Below, piece by piece: positions 1-8,497 of a DNA stretch of 64,000 nt. Under the pieces are notes generated by a model, which was not told where the DNA came from, did no database searches, and was given only the letters and a program-made list of their open reading frames with translations. The stretch lies in the NCBI GenBank assembly GCA_947589185.1, contig CANQCK010000001.1, forward strand, positions 372,001-436,000, in the 5' to 3' direction. Origin of the DNA: an uncultured Clostridia bacterium. GTDB taxonomy: Bacteria; Bacillota; Clostridia; Oscillospirales; Ruminococcaceae. A program made the translations under genes and the position numbers. The first letter of the stretch is position 1, and every line of letters begins with the position of its first letter.

Positions 1-181
1 TCCGCTTGCCAAATTTCATACTGTAATCGGTATTGTAGATAAAATCCGCTAGCTCCACGCCGATCAGATTCTGCCTGGTATTCTTGAGGTTGCTGAAATA
101 CATCAGCCCGCCCAGAACCAGCGTGATTACCGTCAGCAGCAGCGCCAGAAGTTCTATCATGAGTCGTTGTTTGTTGTGCAT
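1..181 (-). CDS. N-terminal part of an unknown membrane sensor-like protein (runs off left edge)
   Basis: On the reverse strand an ATG at 181-179, preceded by GAGGA, opens a frame of about 60 codons that runs off the window. The start reads MHNKQRLMIELLALLL and continues as one hydrophobic segment (residues about 8-28), followed by a polar and probably extracytoplasmic stretch. This is how many membrane sensors (Cache receptors, cyclases, phosphatases) begin, but the effector domain lies outside, so no function is assigned. It starts 16 bp after the stop of the binding lipoprotein, so it is probably in the same operon. Confidence 0.6.
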   Translation of the reverse strand, partial: MHNKQRLMIELLALLLTVITLVLGGLMYFSNLKNTRQNLIGVELADFIYNTDYSMKFGKR

Positions 182-197
182 ATTTCCTCTTCCAATC

Positions 198-1370
198 TTA
201 CGATTCATTTCCCGTTTCCGTCCCGGTCGCCGCGTCTGTCTCCTGTCCGTAGATCTTATCCGCAATCAGGTATATGCTCATCGGGATCTTCGCCCCTACT
301 TTTCGGATTGTTTCCAGATTCAGGGAGATATGCGGCGTGATCATAAATACCTGGTCCAGCTCGTCAATTGGGGTACCGTCCAGGTAGTCTATCAGCGTCT
401 GCGCGAGGAAGCCTCCCTCCTCCGGCGCGTCCGACATCGTGATGTGCATCAGCGCCCCGTATTCCACCTGGCTCTCTGCGGTCTCCGCCACCGTGATGAT
501 CCCTGCCTCGTGCACCTCTTCAAGCAGCCATGGCAACCTATTGTCCTCAATCATTCCCGTTGTGATATACAGAACGTCAATGTCCGGAATCAACTCGTGG
601 TACGCAGCCTTCAGCTCATTGTAATAGCGGGTATAATTGTTGTCTTTGCTCGGCTCATCCACATGCAGCCTGTGGATCTCAAATCCGTTCTTTTCACTCA
701 GGGCTTCGAGCTGGGCGATTCCCGAATAGCTGTAGGCAGCCTCGGAATCCTCATAGACCACGCCGATCGAGTCAAACGGCATGATCTCGTAGGCCAGCTC
801 GGTCTGTCTGCCGAGCCTCCCCGGATCCACATGGGCAAACGAGATGTCGTTGAAGCGCTCCGTCTCGCTCTTCACGATTCCACCCGAGATCGGGTCGGCG
901 CTCGCAAAGACCATATATTCAAACGGAAGCTCCGATGCGTTCTCGGTTAGCCATACGCCCGCCGCCGTCCCGAAGACCAACATAAGGTCGACGTCGCTCT
1001 CGTGGAAAAAGACGTCCTCCATCTCACTTTCTTCCATCTGATCCGTGTTATAGAAGCTCTCTCTCACAAACTCGGCGTTCTCAATCTGCTGCACCTCGCA
1101 GATGTCGTCCCATACATCCTGCGCCGGACGTACGACCGCAGGAGGATCGTATTCCCCGATGAGTCCCTGCCGGCTTAAGCTCTCCGCCGCCGCCGAGAGC
1201 TGCTCGGAGAAGCTTCCGTACTCCTCCGCGATGATGCAGCCGATCTTCACATCATCCCGCGCCACGCGCTCCGATTCATTCGCCGCTTTGCAGCCCGTGA
1301 GCGTGCCTGCGACCAAAAGGGCGGCCGCCGCAAGCGCGACAAGACCCCTGGTATGTACTAATACTCTCAC
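198..1370 (-). CDS. ABC-type substrate-binding lipoprotein (TrpX/ABC_sub_bind-like)
   Basis: 390 residues. A signal peptide ends in the lipobox LTGC, so Cys27 should be lipidated and the protein anchored outside the membrane. The body has the two-lobed periplasmic-binding-protein pattern (IGCIIAEEYG near the start, VLYITTG, GIITVAETAESQVEYGA late), most like the TrpX/PF04392 group often annotated as tryptophan/tyrosine or sugar binding. Its start codon overlaps the stop of the upstream phosphatase gene by 4 bp (ATGA), so the two are translationally coupled. No permease or ATPase of an importer is adjacent. I infer that it works as a ligand-sensing partner of the phosphatase rather than as a transport component; the ligand is unknown. 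Confidence 0.75.
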   Translation of the reverse strand: MRVLVHTRGLVALAAAALLVAGTLTGCKAANESERVARDDVKIGCIIAEEYGSFSEQLSAAAESLSRQGLIGEYDPPAVVRPAQDVWDDICEVQQIENAEFVRESFYNTDQMEESEMEDVFFHESDVDLMLVFGTAAGVWLTENASELPFEYMVFASADPISGGIVKSETERFNDISFAHVDPGRLGRQTELAYEIMPFDSIGVVYEDSEAAYSYSGIAQLEALSEKNGFEIHRLHVDEPSKDNNYTRYYNELKAAYHELIPDIDVLYITTGMIEDNRLPWLLEEVHEAGIITVAETAESQVEYGALMHITMSDAPEEGGFLAQTLIDYLDGTPIDELDQVFMITPHISLNLETIRKVGAKIPMSIYLIADKIYGQETDAATGTETGNES

Positions 1371-3526
1371 TGTTTTTTTCTCTCCATCGCCAGCATCGTG
1401 ATATCGTCAAACTGCGGGGCGTCGCCCACAAACGCGTCGATGTCCGCCCTCACGTTGACGAGCAGCTGCTGCGGCTTCGCCATCGGATCGCGGTTCAAAG
1501 CCTCCAGCATCCGCTCGGTGCCGTAAAGCTCATTCTTCGCGTCGGTCGCCTCCGCGACGCCGTCAGTGTACAGGAACAGGCAGCCGCCCTCCTCAATCTC
1601 GGCGTCGTATTCCCTGTATTTCAAGCCTGGCATAGTCCCGAGTACCATGCCGTGCTTATCTTTCAGAATCTCAAACTTCCCGTCCGCCCCGCGGATCACC
1701 GGATACTCATGTCCGGCGTTCACCGCCTTGAGCTTGCCGGTGGATATCTCCAGAATACCTAGCCAGACCGTCACGAACATATCCTCCGCATTGTTCTCCT
1801 GCAGCAGATTGTTCGCCGTCTCCAGTATCTGCTTCGGTGAATCCGAGAACTGCGCCTGGTTATTGATGATCGTCTTGGAGATCACCATGAACAGCGCGGC
1901 CGGAACTCCCTTGCCCGACACGTCCGCCATCACCATCACAAGATGATCGTCATCCAGCAGGAAGAAGTCGTAGAAATCTCCTCCCACCTCCTTGGCCGGA
2001 CACATGGACGCGTAGATGTCGAAATCCTCGCGCTCCGGAAACGCCGGGAAAATACAGGGCAGCATATCCGCCTGAATCTGCGTCGCCACGGAGAGCTCCG
2101 CACCGATGCGCTCCTTCTCCGCCGTGATTGCCGTGATATCTACAATGTACTGCTCGATGCGCTTCGTCATGGTGCCGAAGGAATTCGCCAGCACATCGAT
2201 CTCATCGTTCGTATGCTGATCCCAGGTAAAGGACAGATCATCTCCCTCTATCTCCCTCACTTTGTCGGTTAGCGTCACGATCGGCTGCGTCAGCCGCGAG
2301 GACAGCCTCTTGGAAACCATGTTAGCGACCAGCATCAGCAACGCCACCGCCACCAGAAGCGTGATAAACGCGGCCAGAAACCTCCGGTCGGACTGCTGCA
2401 GCATCTCATCGTTCTTCGTCGCCAGCGCACCTATCAGACTCTGGGTCGGCGCGGTGACGATATCCTCCGGCAGCACCGATATCAGCGTCCATCCCACCGT
2501 GCCGAGCGGCGAGCAGGAAACGTACGCATTCTCTCCGTCGACCGTAGCCAGCGAGACCGCCTGCGTGCCGCCTACCGCTTCGGTGAGAAACTGCTTCAGA
2601 TCCCCATTAGTCGTATCGAGGGCGTTCGCCAGGTCCTCGGCGCCGGCCGAGAGTTCCCCGGAGTTCCTGGTGGAAAAGATGACGTTTCCGTTCCCGTCCA
2701 GCAGGCAAGCGGAGCCGGATTCTCCGATCACGGCCTCCGACACGGTCTCCTTCAGGCTGGTCAGATACATACCTGCCCCCGCAACGCCCTTCAGCTCCTT
2801 CCGGTCATAGACCGGAATGCTGCACATGACGGCGAAATCCCCGGTGGACGCGTCATGCGTAGGTTCCGTAAAATAAAGCCCTTTCGCTTCAACCGCTCCC
2901 TGATACCAGGGACGCTCCCTCGCCTCAAACGTGAGCAGGTTTCCCTCCTCGTCAAACTGCCCCTTATAGACATTGTCCGCCTGGAGCATGAAGCCGGATT
3001 CGGCAGCGAAATAGTCCGAATTGACTTCCTTGTGCTCCGAGGTAACCGCCAGAAGATCCCACTGCAGATTGCCGAGCAGCTCCTGCTCGGCCTGAAACTC
3101 TTTGGAAGACTGGTCCGCCTTCTCCGAGTAAGTAACATACACATCCAATGCGTCTCCGTTCTTCCGGTCGGGCAGATGGACCTCGACCCCCTCGATCTTC
3201 GCGTCGTTCTCATACAGATACTCCGCGTTCTTCGCCAGAATAGAGACCGTCTGGCCCAGATCCGAGAATACCTTATCCGCCGCCGTCGCTTTCTCCGCAG
3301 TCAGGCGCAGGAGGTTATCCTCCATCATCTCTTCCATCGCCTGTGAGGAAAGCGATTCCACCTCCTGCCCGGTCTCCACGTTCGCGGTGATCATGCCTCT
3401 TCGCAGCTGCAGAAGCTGGAAAACGATAACGGCTCCCACCACCAGCAATGTGACCAGCAAAAGTCTGAGTATCGCCCGGAACACCTTTTTTTTCAGCGGT
3501 ACCATCGGTTTGTTCGCATCATTCAT
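1367..3526 (-). CDS. Cache-HAMP-PP2C (SpoIIE-type) transmembrane serine phosphatase
   Basis: About 719 residues. Layout: TM helix near residues 18-45, a large extracellular double-Cache-like region, a second TM helix near 386-408, a HAMP linker to about 460, a short coiled coil, and a C-terminal PP2C/SpoIIE phosphatase domain. Metal-binding motifs are visible: GGDFYDF, DVSGKGVPAALF, FLYTDGVAEATD and FDDITMLAM. Such proteins dephosphorylate STAS anti-anti-sigma proteins in partner-switching systems, and a STAS gene lies just upstream. I chose the start at 3526 because AAGGA lies 9 bases before that ATG; the ATG three codons earlier directly abuts the Shine-Dalgarno. No RsbW-type kinase is seen in the window. 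Confidence 0.85.
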   Translation of the reverse strand: MNDANKPMVPLKKKVFRAILRLLLVTLLVVGAVIVFQLLQLRRGMITANVETGQEVESLSSQAMEEMMEDNLLRLTAEKATAADKVFSDLGQTVSILAKNAEYLYENDAKIEGVEVHLPDRKNGDALDVYVTYSEKADQSSKEFQAEQELLGNLQWDLLAVTSEHKEVNSDYFAAESGFMLQADNVYKGQFDEEGNLLTFEARERPWYQGAVEAKGLYFTEPTHDASTGDFAVMCSIPVYDRKELKGVAGAGMYLTSLKETVSEAVIGESGSACLLDGNGNVIFSTRNSGELSAGAEDLANALDTTNGDLKQFLTEAVGGTQAVSLATVDGENAYVSCSPLGTVGWTLISVLPEDIVTAPTQSLIGALATKNDEMLQQSDRRFLAAFITLLVAVALLMLVANMVSKRLSSRLTQPIVTLTDKVREIEGDDLSFTWDQHTNDEIDVLANSFGTMTKRIEQYIVDITAITAEKERIGAELSVATQIQADMLPCIFPAFPEREDFDIYASMCPAKEVGGDFYDFFLLDDDHLVMVMADVSGKGVPAALFMVISKTIINNQAQFSDSPKQILETANNLLQENNAEDMFVTVWLGILEISTGKLKAVNAGHEYPVIRGADGKFEILKDKHGMVLGTMPGLKYREYDAEIEEGGCLFLYTDGVAEATDAKNELYGTERMLEALNRDPMAKPQQLLVNVRADIDAFVGDAPQFDDITMLAMERKKQ

Positions 3527-3570
3527 GCGGTTCATTCCTTTCTCTGTGCCATTTCTTTAAATAAATACTT

Positions 3571-3867
3571 TTACTCGATCGTCAGGATATCGACGAAGCC
3601 GGTCACCTCAAAGATTTCGCTGATTGTCTCGTTGATATGGCGAACCACCATGCTGCCCTGCTTGTTCATCACCTTCTGTACGGACAGCAGCACGCGCAGT
3701 CCTGCGGATGAGATGTACTCTAGATTTGCGAAATCCATCGTCAGGGCCGTGATACCGTCGATGCTGTGCTTCAGCTCCGCCTCGAGCTGGGGCGCAGTCG
3801 TCGTGTCGAGACGTCCCTCGACCGCGATCTCAAGTGTCGTTCCCTCTTGTTTTTTGTTGATTGTCAT
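3571..3867 (-). CDS. STAS-domain protein (anti-sigma factor antagonist type)
   Basis: 98 residues from the chosen ATG, which has a perfect GGAGG 8 bases upstream; the longer frame from 3882 starts inside that ribosome-binding site. The sequence is a single STAS fold: an N-terminal beta strand (LEIAVEGRLDTTTAPQLE) and the helix carrying the phospho-acceptor site YISSAGLRVLLSV. In SpoIIAA/RsbV relatives the serine before AGLR is phosphorylated by an RsbW-type kinase and dephosphorylated by a PP2C phosphatase. The phosphatase gene follows 44 bp downstream, so this is its likely substrate. Target sigma factor or effector unknown. Confidence 0.85.
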   Translation of the reverse strand: MTINKKQEGTTLEIAVEGRLDTTTAPQLEAELKHSIDGITALTMDFANLEYISSAGLRVLLSVQKVMNKQGSMVVRHINETISEIFEVTGFVDILTIE

Positions 3868-3953
3868 AGCAGTATCCTCCATTTTTTGTTTTTGCTTTTA
3901 TTTGATAAACCGTGCGCTTTGACACGCGTCCGCCGCCGTCCGGCACGGCTCAT

Positions 3954-4149
3954 TTACTCCTGTATGTTCAGCCAAACGACCTGATCCACCAGAATAACCA
4001 GCATTAGAAAGCTCCGCAGCTGCACGAGCATTCCTGCCTTTAATGAGTCGCGGCTTCCGGCGATCTTGTCACAGTAGAACGTCACGGTGACAAAGTGCAG
4101 CGTCGAAAAGATCAGGATAAAAAAACTCCAGCTGCAGATAGGTCACCAT
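3954..4149 (-). pseudogene. Small membrane protein gene with a one-base frameshift in a T7 run
   Basis: An ATG at 4149-4147 has AAGGAG seven to eight bases upstream and starts MVTYLQLEFF. The frame is lost at a run of seven T (minus strand, about 4118-4124). Removing one T joins it to a frame that continues ILIFSTLHFVTVTFYCD and ends LVDQVVWLNIQE with TAA at 3954. The total length of 196 bases is exactly one more than a 64-residue gene needs. The restored protein would have two hydrophobic segments. The run may be a true mutation, a slippage site or a homopolymer sequencing error. It sits between the GH3 and STAS genes on the same strand. No family recognised. Confidence 0.6.
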
Positions 4150-4167
4150 GACGGGTCTCCTTACTTT

Positions 4168-4326
4168 TTATTGCAATCCTTTCCGCCGGGACAACCGGTC
4201 GAACACATAGTTGCCGTAGGCCGCCCGAATCCCGGCGCAGTGCCGCACGGAAATCGGCAGACAACTCCCGTCCTCCAGGGTACAGGTGTCCGCTCCCCAT
4301 CCACACGATAAGGACTCAAAATTCGA
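4168..4326 (-). CDS. Possible small basic ORF without a clear start codon
   Basis: A minus-strand frame ending with TAA at 4168 has the strong G/C third-position bias of the neighbouring genes and reads CGWGADTCTLEDGSC, then PISVRHCAGIRAAYGNYV and DRLSRRKGLQ. It contains four cysteines. No ATG, GTG or TTG with a ribosome-binding site opens it; the frame is closed by TAA just beyond 4326. Dropping one T of a TTTT run near the 5' end would join it to another frame, but that also lacks an obvious start. It is therefore a short decayed gene or one with a sequence error. Its stop lies about 19 bases before the next start, fitting the operon. Confidence 0.35.
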   Translation of the reverse strand, partial: SNFESLSCGWGADTCTLEDGSCLPISVRHCAGIRAAYGNYVFDRLSRRKGLQ

Positions 4327-4395
4327 TTACTTTTTTCCTATTTCATTTTATCACGGAATATCCGCTTTTTGACGCCAAATATTAACATTCGGCAG

Positions 4396-6102
4396 CTATT
4401 CCTTGTCAATCAAACCGAAGAAGAATTTCTCCTTCCGCGGCGTGTCAATCACCCGCACCGGCTTGATTTGGTTCTCGGAGATGCCCCTCATCACCATCAT
4501 ATCGCGATAGAGATAGTAGGTCTCCTGCTGCAGGAAGTTCAGCTTCAGAGGCAGCAGCAGTTTCTCCTTCACCTTCGAGCCGTAGGACGGGTTTGCAATT
4601 CCCATCTTTTCGTCGCAGATGGCCCGGTACCGTTCATGCTCCTCGAGCGGCAGATGCCGCTCAGGTTCCAAAAACAGCACGTAGCGCCCCGGAAGGTCGT
4701 CCGTGTCCGCGTAGATGCTGAAGTCCGTAATCGACTCCCCGGTCTCCTTCTCAAACTCGTGCACAACCCAGGCGACGCCCGCCTCGTTCGTCTTCTCTCC
4801 GGCGATGCTGATCATCTGGTTCTTGCGGTACTTGAACAGAAGCCGCGGGGACTGACCGTCGTAGCCAGCCACCTCGATCACGTCGCCGATGCGGTAGCGG
4901 TAGAAGCCCGTGAGGTTAGTGACGATAATCTCGTACTCGTGTCCGACCTCCAGCTCGTCGAGGCCGAGCGTCTTCGTGGGATTGCTGCCGTCCTCCTCCA
5001 CCGGAATGAACTCGAAGAAACCGTTGGCCGGTATCAGCGTGTTCTCGAAGGACTCGAAGTCCATGATCGTCGCGATTGGACCCTCGGACGCACCGTAACA
5101 GTTAAAGTACATAGGGATATCCCCGGAATAGCGTTTCATTTTCTTGGTGTATGCGGCAAATCCGCCGCCGCCGATCGATGCGATAAAGTCGCAGTCCGGC
5201 CAAATCTTCGGAATCACAGGCTCCTCAAAGCCCTGCTCAAAGATCGCCCTCAGCTCGGCGGCCCGCTCGGGATCCGGCGCAAGCTGCGCGTTGAATCTCT
5301 CCCGGAGTTCCTCGTCCATATCGACGTCGTCGTTCAGCTTCCCGGCCTCGATGTCGCCGACAAGCGAGCGCCAGTTGCTCTCTATGTAGTACATGCTGTC
5401 CACCAGAGCCGTCATAAACGGCGCGACCATGCGCGTGATGCCCCTCTCCTTCAAGGCGTAAAATGCGCGCAGGTATTTCTGATTCAGCGAGTGCCCCTCA
5501 GGGTACATCACCTCCACCGGCCAAGGCAGAATGTAGTGCATAAACGCTTTGTTCTGCAGGTAGATCGCCGATGAAATCGGCCCGCGCAGCGTCCCGTCCG
5601 GCGTGTAGTCAGTCTTGACAACCGCGGTGAGGAACTGCTTGCCCTGCTTCGGGGAACGTCCCTTCCTCTCGCGTATGGCAAAATCGTAGATGCAGCTGGA
5701 AAGGTTGGATGCGTATTTCATATACGCCTCCATCGTTCGGCTGCTCACCGGAATGTTCTTGGGATTGTCCACGCTTCCGGACGTCAGTGCGTAGTGCACG
5801 ACGGGATAGGCGGTGATGAGGTTCTTCTCCCCCTTCACCATCCGCTCGATCGCCACGGCGTAGTCGTCGTACGAGGAAAACGGTACACGCTTCTTATAAT
5901 CTTCCACCGAACGGATCTCTTTGAAGCCGTATTTCTTCCCAAACTCGGTCTCCTCATTGTCGCGCACGAGCTGCATCAGTAGCTCGTGGCTGTAACGGCG
6001 CGCGTCCATGCACATATCCACCGTCTCGTTGAACACCTGGTACGCCGTATACAAAGGATCCTTCGGATCGATGTCTTTGGGAATGTTTCGTTTCTGGAGC
6101 AT
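4396..6102 (-). CDS. GH3-family acyl-adenylating amide synthetase
   Basis: 568 residues, the usual GH3 length. The three ATP/AMP-binding motifs of the family are clear: YALTSGSVDNPKNIP near residue 104, YFNCYGASEGP near 335 and YRYRIGDVIEV near 400. Plant GH3 enzymes activate a carboxylic acid as an acyl-adenylate and conjugate it to an amino acid; bacterial relatives are mostly uncharacterised. It follows two ATP-grasp ligase genes (18-bp gap to the nearer one) and ABC-exporter genes on the same strand, so I infer that it makes an amide bond in a small exported metabolite. The acyl and amine substrates cannot be read from sequence. Confidence 0.85.
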   Translation of the reverse strand: MLQKRNIPKDIDPKDPLYTAYQVFNETVDMCMDARRYSHELLMQLVRDNEETEFGKKYGFKEIRSVEDYKKRVPFSSYDDYAVAIERMVKGEKNLITAYPVVHYALTSGSVDNPKNIPVSSRTMEAYMKYASNLSSCIYDFAIRERKGRSPKQGKQFLTAVVKTDYTPDGTLRGPISSAIYLQNKAFMHYILPWPVEVMYPEGHSLNQKYLRAFYALKERGITRMVAPFMTALVDSMYYIESNWRSLVGDIEAGKLNDDVDMDEELRERFNAQLAPDPERAAELRAIFEQGFEEPVIPKIWPDCDFIASIGGGGFAAYTKKMKRYSGDIPMYFNCYGASEGPIATIMDFESFENTLIPANGFFEFIPVEEDGSNPTKTLGLDELEVGHEYEIIVTNLTGFYRYRIGDVIEVAGYDGQSPRLLFKYRKNQMISIAGEKTNEAGVAWVVHEFEKETGESITDFSIYADTDDLPGRYVLFLEPERHLPLEEHERYRAICDEKMGIANPSYGSKVKEKLLLPLKLNFLQQETYYLYRDMMVMRGISENQIKPVRVIDTPRKEKFFFGLIDKE

Positions 6103-6120
6103 TTGTCTCCCCCTCTGTAT

Positions 6121-7047
6121 TTATTGATTCTTTTTCATAAAATCGTCCAGAAGTATCTGGTGAACCTGCGCCGTGCGCTCATTGTCGAGACCCGGCATCG
6201 CGTTTACCTCGACGACGACGTACTCGTCGTCCCCAAAGAGCAGGTCGAGGCCCAGAAGCGGCAGGTCGAACAGTCCCGCGACCTTCTCGCAAAGCGCAAG
6301 CACCTTGTCGTCGATGGGGCACTCCGTGATCGAGCCGCCCTGATGGACGTTCGAACGGAACTCCTCGGTATTGTTGGAACTCCTCGTAGCGGAATAGAAG
6401 TACTTGCCCTTCAGCATGACGACGCGCAGGTCGCGGCCGAAGGAGGTACTGATGTACTCCTGCGCCATATAGGAAACGCCCGGATCCTGATGATCCAGAT
6501 ATTCGTCAAGCTCCTCCCGCGAGTGGATCAGCTCAACGCCGACGCCGCCGTAGCCGTTGTCCGGCTTGATGACAAACGGGAAGCCCATCTCCTTCACGAT
6601 CGAATCCCTGTCGCTGTGCTTGAAGATTACAAGCGTGCGCGGCACGCGAACCCCGTTCGCAGCAAGGCGGCCGTAGGTGATGATCTTGCTGCGCGCGGCG
6701 GCGAACTCCTCCAGATTCAGGATGCACTTGCACCCTGCCTGGATTAGAAGATGCTCGGCCACGAGCGCGTCCGTATTCGAGATCGCCGGAAGGAAGTACT
6801 CCGGCAGCTTCACTTCCTCGCCCAGATAGTGCGCCCTGAGCTGGTTGCCCGGATCTATGCTGAGATCCAGATATTCGAGGATAACCCTCTTAAAGATCGG
6901 TGCGTCCATCTTGTGGACATATTCCTTGCCGTCCTTTCCGCGTACCTTGAAGACCGGGGTGTCCATCTTGAGCATCTCGATTCCGTACTTTTCGACTAGG
7001 TCGTCCACGTTCGCACACAGCATCCATGGCTGTTTAAAATCACGCAT
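6121..7047 (-). CDS. ATP-grasp ligase, RimK/LysX-like
   Basis: 308 residues. The start is set by GAAGGAGG eight bases before the ATG at 7047. ATP-grasp features are well preserved: YGRLAANGVRVPRTLV at the domain entry, the lysine/Gly loop FVIKPDNGYGGVGVELI, GRDLRVVMLKGKYFYSATR, and the metal-binding C-terminal motif VVVEVNAMPGLDN. This pattern is that of RimK-type enzymes, which form an acyl-phosphate from a carboxylate and couple it to an amine (glutamate or other amino-acid ligases). It lies between another ATP-grasp gene and the GH3 gene, separated by about 20 bp on each side, so they are very likely co-expressed and act on one product. Confidence 0.85.
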   Translation of the reverse strand: MRDFKQPWMLCANVDDLVEKYGIEMLKMDTPVFKVRGKDGKEYVHKMDAPIFKRVILEYLDLSIDPGNQLRAHYLGEEVKLPEYFLPAISNTDALVAEHLLIQAGCKCILNLEEFAAARSKIITYGRLAANGVRVPRTLVIFKHSDRDSIVKEMGFPFVIKPDNGYGGVGVELIHSREELDEYLDHQDPGVSYMAQEYISTSFGRDLRVVMLKGKYFYSATRSSNNTEEFRSNVHQGGSITECPIDDKVLALCEKVAGLFDLPLLGLDLLFGDDEYVVVEVNAMPGLDNERTAQVHQILLDDFMKKNQ

Positions 7048-7068
7048 AGCAAAAACCTCCTTCAAACC

Positions 7069-8424
7069 TTATTTGCACTGCTCCACCAGATAAGCCGTGT
7101 TCTTGATCGTGTTCTCTGAAACTGCGTCCGGGAACTCCTCGGCTATGCTTTTGAGCTCTGCAAGGAGCTCCTCGCCCGTGGCGAAGCCTCCGATGACTAC
7201 CTCAAAGTACTCCGAGAGCTTCTCGCCGTACTGTGACACGCTTAAGTACATATGCTTCACGCTCTTGCGCTCGCCAATCTTTTTGAACGTCTCCTCGTCG
7301 ATCTTGCGGATCTTGAAGTTGAGCACGTACTTAAGGTTCGCCGGATCCGAGAAATCTTCCTTCGGACCGCCAAAAATGCCCTCTGCGTAGGTGATCAGCG
7401 GGTTCCTGTCCATGATTCCAGCCACCGTGTTCGTCAGGCCAGAGAACCTCGGGTTCACCTCGATGACGTACCACTCGCCGTCCTTGAACATCAGGTCGAG
7501 GTTGGCTCCGCCGCCGAACTGGTAATCCTTAGCCATCTTGAGCAGCGTCTCACGCAGCTCCTTCACATGGTACTTCTCCGATGTGATCGGGCCGAACTTC
7601 ACGCTCTGGAAAGAGTCCGTCGCGCCCGCGAACGGGGTGGAGTCGCCCATGTACAGGCGGATTGGGTAGGAGACATGGTACACGCCGTCCGCCCCGTAAA
7701 CCTCCGCGCTGAAATCCTCACCCTTGATGAGCTCTTCCACGATTACGTCAGACTTGTTGTTCTCGGAGGTCAGGATTGCGGCGGCCTCCTCGAAAGTGTC
7801 CGCGGTCTGAATCCCGATCGAGCCGGCGCTGACCGTCTCCTTGATGATGACCGGGTAGTTGAACTGGCTCACTCTGTATAAAATGTATTCCTTGTAGATG
7901 TTGCACTTAATATTCCCGACGACCTGCTCCGCCCAGAACTGGTCGTTGTGGACAAAGATGCTCTTAGCAACCTTAAAGCCGTAGTAGCGCAGCGCCATAG
8001 ACGAACGCCACTTGTCGTAGAACGCCATGGCCGTAGACACGGGGTGCGCAATCGTGCGGATTCCCTTCTCGCGAAGCTTTTCGGCAATCACCGCGTCATT
8101 GATGAAGTTCCAGTCAATCGGATAGTTGCCGGTCGAAATCCCCATGACCACGTCAGGCTTCTGGGCAGCAATGATATCCACGATCTGATCCGCACTGTCC
8201 GTCACCTCGGTGAGCACGTACTGCACGTTCTTCGGGCGCGGAAGCTCTCCGCCGTTGTCGGCGTCCATAAGGATGTCGCCGCCCTTGGTCGCCACGAAGC
8301 AGATCTCATGCTCCGGATACTGCGCCGCAAGGCCGTCCCACAACTCGGCGCGCTTCGGATAGAGCAGCGACAGCTTGCGGTTTTCCATAACAGATGACGA
8401 TGTGTTGTAGAATACGATTTTCAT
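7069..8424 (-). CDS. ATP-grasp ligase, carboxylate-amine type (BacD/carbamoyl-phosphate-synthase-like fold)
   Basis: 451 residues. An N-terminal Rossmann-like pre-ATP-grasp domain (MKIVFYNTSSSV, VVMGISTGNYPID) is followed by ATP-grasp motifs YPVIIKETVSAGSIGIQT, IVEELIKGEDFSAEVYG and the metal-binding YVIEVNPRFSGLTNTV. It is distinct from its RimK-like neighbour and resembles L-amino-acid ligases and PurK/biotin-carboxylase-type enzymes. A ribosome-binding site GGAGGA precedes the ATG. It is the first of three consecutive amide-forming ATP enzymes and starts about 70 bp after the ABC-exporter genes. The substrate is unknown, but peptide or amide bond formation is the family reaction. Confidence 0.82.
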   Translation of the reverse strand: MKIVFYNTSSSVMENRKLSLLYPKRAELWDGLAAQYPEHEICFVATKGGDILMDADNGGELPRPKNVQYVLTEVTDSADQIVDIIAAQKPDVVMGISTGNYPIDWNFINDAVIAEKLREKGIRTIAHPVSTAMAFYDKWRSSMALRYYGFKVAKSIFVHNDQFWAEQVVGNIKCNIYKEYILYRVSQFNYPVIIKETVSAGSIGIQTADTFEEAAAILTSENNKSDVIVEELIKGEDFSAEVYGADGVYHVSYPIRLYMGDSTPFAGATDSFQSVKFGPITSEKYHVKELRETLLKMAKDYQFGGGANLDLMFKDGEWYVIEVNPRFSGLTNTVAGIMDRNPLITYAEGIFGGPKEDFSDPANLKYVLNFKIRKIDEETFKKIGERKSVKHMYLSVSQYGEKLSEYFEVVIGGFATGEELLAELKSIAEEFPDAVSENTIKNTAYLVEQCK

Positions 8425-8442
8425 AATATTTTCCTCCTGCTA

Positions 8443-8497
8443 TTTTTCTTATAGGATATTCGGTATCTTTTTTCTCATAGGATATTCGGTATCTTTT
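8443..8497. repeat. 26-bp tandem duplication between exporter and ligase genes
   Basis: Two copies of a 26-bp unit containing ATAGGATATTCGGTATCTTT lie head to tail, differing at one base. The second copy overlaps the TAA stop of the ABC gene ending at 8496. It looks like a recent local duplication; no hairpin or terminator is apparent. Confidence 0.7.

Noticed and set aside
84-950. 288-codon plus-strand ORF
   Set aside because: Antisense to the lipoprotein gene, with no ribosome-binding site and no recognisable domain.
4369-5574. 401-codon plus-strand ORF
   Set aside because: It is antisense to the GH3 gene, whose motifs are intact; the long open frame is a side effect of high GC. Its composition (Leu/Arg/His/Val-rich) is typical of shadow frames.
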